The notes beneath the pieces are model-generated. The model was not told the origin of the DNA. It saw only the letters and a list, made by a program, of their open reading frames with translations, and searched no databases. Shown one piece after another: positions 6,000-7,970 of a stretch of DNA of 7,970 nucleotides (position 1 is the stretch's first letter; every line of letters starts with the position of its first letter). Both the position numbers and the translations under genes were made by a program. Where the stretch lies: contig NZ_LSJA01000174.1 in NCBI RefSeq assembly GCF_001556515.1, positions 1-7,970 of the forward strand, read 5' to 3'. The stretch comes from Caulobacter sp. CCH9-E1 (lineage in GTDB: Bacteria > Pseudomonadota > Alphaproteobacteria > Caulobacterales > Caulobacteraceae).

Positions 6000-7433
6000 A
6001 TGGACGTATCAGTCCGCGACGCCAAGGTCGGCGGTGTCAAAGTTCGCGCGCCCCAGGTCTCTTCCGGGCCGCTGATCCCCCCCGCTCCGAAAGTTCACCC
6101 CAGGCCGCTGGGCGGCTCGCTGCTTGGCGAGCTGCGCATCGCCCGTGAGATGGGCCGCAGCCTGGTCGGGGCCTATTGCGAGGAGGATTTCGACGCCCTC
6201 TTCACGCCCTACAGCTTCCTGGGCCAGCCTGGCCTGGTGGTCAGCGACCCCGCAAGCGCCCGCCAGGTGCTGACCTCGCCGAACTATGTCCGGCCCATCA
6301 AGGCCAACCGCTCGCTGCGGCCGCTGGTCGGCGAAGGCCTGCTGCTGGCCGAGGGCGCGACCTGGAAGCGTCAGCGCAAGAGCCTCGCGCCCGTCTTTAC
6401 GCCCGCCGCGATCGGCGGCCTCCTGCCCCACTTCCAGGACGCCGGGGCGAGTCTGACCCAGGCGCTGGCCGGTCGCGACAAGGCCAATCTGGCCGAGGCC
6501 TTCCATCAGGCCACGCTGGACGCGGTGCTGCGCGCCCTCTTCTCCCGCCGCGCCGACGCCGAGGGCGCGGTGCTGGCCAGCCTGGCCCGACGCTACATGG
6601 AGGGCCCGGCGCACTTCAACCTGATGGACTTCGTCAGCAAGGGCGCGGACGACCTGACCTTCATGGACGGCGAACGCCGGCGGCTGGGCCGCCAGTGGCT
6701 GGACGCGGTGGACGCCCTGGTCGCGTCGCGACGCGCGGCGCCTCACCCGGAGGTTCGCGACCTGCTCGATCGCCTGCTGGCGGCGCATGACGAAGACGGC
6801 GCGGCCGTGTCGGACCAGGAAATCCGCGACCAGTGCAGCTCGATGCTGGCCGCCGGCTTCGAAACCACCTCGCGCCTGCTGTTCTGGACCGCGCTGCTGC
6901 TGGCGTACGACCCGGTGACCCAGGATCGCCTGCGGGCCGAGGTCCAGGCCTTCCCGGCCGAGCGGGTCGCTGGCCTGGACGACCTGAAGGCCTGGCCGCT
7001 GATGCGCTCGGTGCTGTTCGAGACGCTGAGGATCTACCCGTCGGCGCCGCTGATCGCTCGAACGGCCGCGGCGCCCGACGAGATCGGCGGCCATGCGGTC
7101 GTTCCCGGCTGCATGATCACCATCAGCCCCTGGCTGATCCACCGCCACCGCAAGCTGTGGGACCAGCCTACCGCCTTCCTGCCCGAACGCTTTCTCGACC
7201 AGCCGCATCCGTGGGGCGTCGAGGCCTTCCTGCCGTTCGGGGCGGGCCCGCGCGTCTGCATCGGCGCCGGCTTCGCCCTGGCCGAGGCGCAGATCATCCT
7301 GGCGGCGCTGCTGGCGCGCTTCGAGATCGGCCTCGCCAGCGACCGACCGGTGATCCCCGTCGCCTCGATCACCCTGGGCCCCGACCACGAGCCGGATTTC
7401 CAGCTGACGCCGATCGTCCAAGCGCCGCTCTGA
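6000..7433 (+). CDS. Cytochrome P450
   Basis: A 477-residue soluble P450 monooxygenase with all core motifs: WxxxR of the C helix (W122-R126), the oxygen-activating I-helix motif AGFETTSR (285-292) with the acid-threonine pair E288/T289, ExxR of the K helix (ETLR, 341-344), PERF (395-398) and the haem loop FGAGPRVCIG (413-422) with proximal ligand Cys420. No membrane anchor or fused reductase is present, so it needs separate redox partners, which are not in this window. The sequence style (long N-terminal part, WKRQRKSLAPVFTP, FLPERF) resembles class-E bacterial P450s related to fatty-acid or xenobiotic hydroxylases more than the short CYP101-like type; the substrate is unknown. GGAAGG seven bases upstream supports the ATG at 6000; an in-frame TTG at 5970 has no SD. 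OsmC follows after 49 bases and is probably in the same operon. Confidence 0.95.
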   Translation: MDVSVRDAKVGGVKVRAPQVSSGPLIPPAPKVHPRPLGGSLLGELRIAREMGRSLVGAYCEEDFDALFTPYSFLGQPGLVVSDPASARQVLTSPNYVRPIKANRSLRPLVGEGLLLAEGATWKRQRKSLAPVFTPAAIGGLLPHFQDAGASLTQALAGRDKANLAEAFHQATLDAVLRALFSRRADAEGAVLASLARRYMEGPAHFNLMDFVSKGADDLTFMDGERRRLGRQWLDAVDALVASRRAAPHPEVRDLLDRLLAAHDEDGAAVSDQEIRDQCSSMLAAGFETTSRLLFWTALLLAYDPVTQDRLRAEVQAFPAERVAGLDDLKAWPLMRSVLFETLRIYPSAPLIARTAAAPDEIGGHAVVPGCMITISPWLIHRHRKLWDQPTAFLPERFLDQPHPWGVEAFLPFGAGPRVCIGAGFALAEAQIILAALLARFEIGLASDRPVIPVASITLGPDHEPDFQLTPIVQAPL

Positions 7434-7482
7434 GCGGAATGCTAGGAAGCGACACCCCGCGCCCCTTTTCCAAGGAAGAGCC

Positions 7483-7908
7483 ATGACCGAAGCCCTCCGC
7501 ACCCGCCCGTTCGCCACCGCCACCGACTCGGGTCACGGCGGTCTGCAGACCTTCGTCACGGCCGGCCCCTCGACCATCGTCGCGGATATTTCCGTCGCGC
7601 AGGGCGGCCTCGACCTTGGCCCCGATCCGCATGAGCTGGTCGCCGCGGGCCTGGCGGCCTGCACCACCATGACCCTGCGCCTCTACGCCAACCGCAAGGG
7701 CTGGACGATCAGCCACATGCACGTCGAGGTCTTCTCGCACTTCGACAAGGACCAGACCCCGCACGAGCGCTTCGAGCGCGTGATCACCATCGAGGGCGAC
7801 CTGACCGACGAGCAGTTGGAGCGCCTGTTCGAGATCGCCGACCGCTGCCCGATCCACCAGCTGCTGACGAAGGGCGCGCGCGTGGTGACGACGGTGGGGG
7901 GGAACTGA
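7483..7908 (+). CDS. OsmC/Ohr-family peroxidase-like protein
   Basis: A 141-residue cytosolic protein of the OsmC/Ohr superfamily. These dimeric enzymes reduce organic hydroperoxides with a reactive cysteine pair. Both are present: C60 in DPHELVAAGLAACTTMTL (48-65), the hallmark helix, and C122 in IADRCPIHQLL (118-128). The segment between them includes an EVFSHFD strand (82-88) and an ERVITIEGDLTDEQLERL region. The N-terminal domain is shorter than in Ohr, so the OsmC/YhfA-like branch is more likely than true Ohr; activity cannot be told from sequence. AAGGAAGAG just before the ATG is a good SD. It follows the P450 gene by 49 bases with no terminator seen, so the pair is probably co-transcribed, perhaps clearing lipid peroxides linked to P450 activity. 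A fold-back repeat starts 4 bases after its TGA. Confidence 0.92.
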   Translation: MTEALRTRPFATATDSGHGGLQTFVTAGPSTIVADISVAQGGLDLGPDPHELVAAGLAACTTMTLRLYANRKGWTISHMHVEVFSHFDKDQTPHERFERVITIEGDLTDEQLERLFEIADRCPIHQLLTKGARVVTTVGGN

Positions 7909-7912
7909 GCTC

Positions 7913-7970
7913 AGATCCTCCCCCGCGATGCGGGGGAGGTGGCCCAGAGGGCCGGAGGGGGCAAGCTGGG
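7913..7970. repeat. Fold-back intergenic repeat, second copy, cut by window edge
   Basis: The 58 visible bases match 3897-3954 with a single difference (GCAAGCTGGG instead of GCGAGCTGGG), in the same orientation. The hairpin has 10-bp arms (CCTCCCCCGC) around GAT. It starts 4 bases after the OsmC stop and may end that transcript. The inverted right half should lie beyond the window. Confidence 0.88.

Noticed and set aside
6009..7523. 504-codon minus-strand frame opposite the P450
   Set aside because: The plus strand carries every P450 motif in the correct order and spacing; the antisense product is R/Q/G-rich without features.
3897..7970. Composite mobile element bounded by the two fold-back repeats
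   Set aside because: No transposase or integrase is present, the enclosed genes include the essential accA, and such repeats are common between genes in this group.

Overview
The window looks like an ordinary chromosomal stretch of a GC-rich alphaproteobacterium, most likely Caulobacter or a close relative. The reasons are strong G/C preference at third codon positions, a large TonB-dependent receptor of the kind abundant in Caulobacterales, an AccA that matches the family end to end, GANTC (CcrM-type) sites packed into a promoter region, and the G/C-rich fold-back repeat common between genes in this group. The genus assignment is inference; no rRNA or other definitive marker is present.

Layout. 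From 1 to 5419 every gene is on the minus strand; from 5700 to 7908 every gene is on the plus strand. Read in the direction of transcription, the minus block is accA (5419-4457), a secreted LprI/DUF1311 protein (4417-4016), a fold-back repeat (4017-3897), an FMN-dependent TIM-barrel enzyme usually called nitronate monooxygenase but closely resembling the Pseudomonas PA1024 NADH:quinone reductase (3831-2854), a one-pass small membrane protein (2782-2498), a 296-bp regulatory gap, and a TonB-dependent outer-membrane receptor (2201 to the window edge, C-terminus missing). The plus block is a 66-aa protein of unknown function (5700-5900), a cytochrome P450 (6000-7433) and an OsmC/Ohr-family protein (7483-7908), followed by a second copy of the fold-back repeat cut by the window edge.

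How the genes relate. accA supplies half of the carboxyltransferase of acetyl-CoA carboxylase, the first step of fatty-acid synthesis; the LprI gene 39 bp behind it may ride on its transcript. P450 and OsmC are 49 bp apart and plausibly form a small oxidation/peroxide-handling operon. The receptor is a separate unit with its own promoter and palindromes. I see no obvious single pathway joining all genes, and no phage, transposase, CRISPR, tRNA or rRNA.

The most interesting material is non-coding. The 280-bp divergent region between accA and the 66-aa gene holds nine GANTC sites within 180 bp, a perfect DnaA-box consensus and several short repeats. The receptor's upstream region carries a perfect 16-bp palindrome beside a candidate -35 and a perfect 12-bp inverted repeat further up. 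The small membrane protein's Shine-Dalgarno lies inside a perfect hairpin. The P450 has an AT-rich inverted repeat directly next to its candidate -35. No clearly new multi-gene system is visible.
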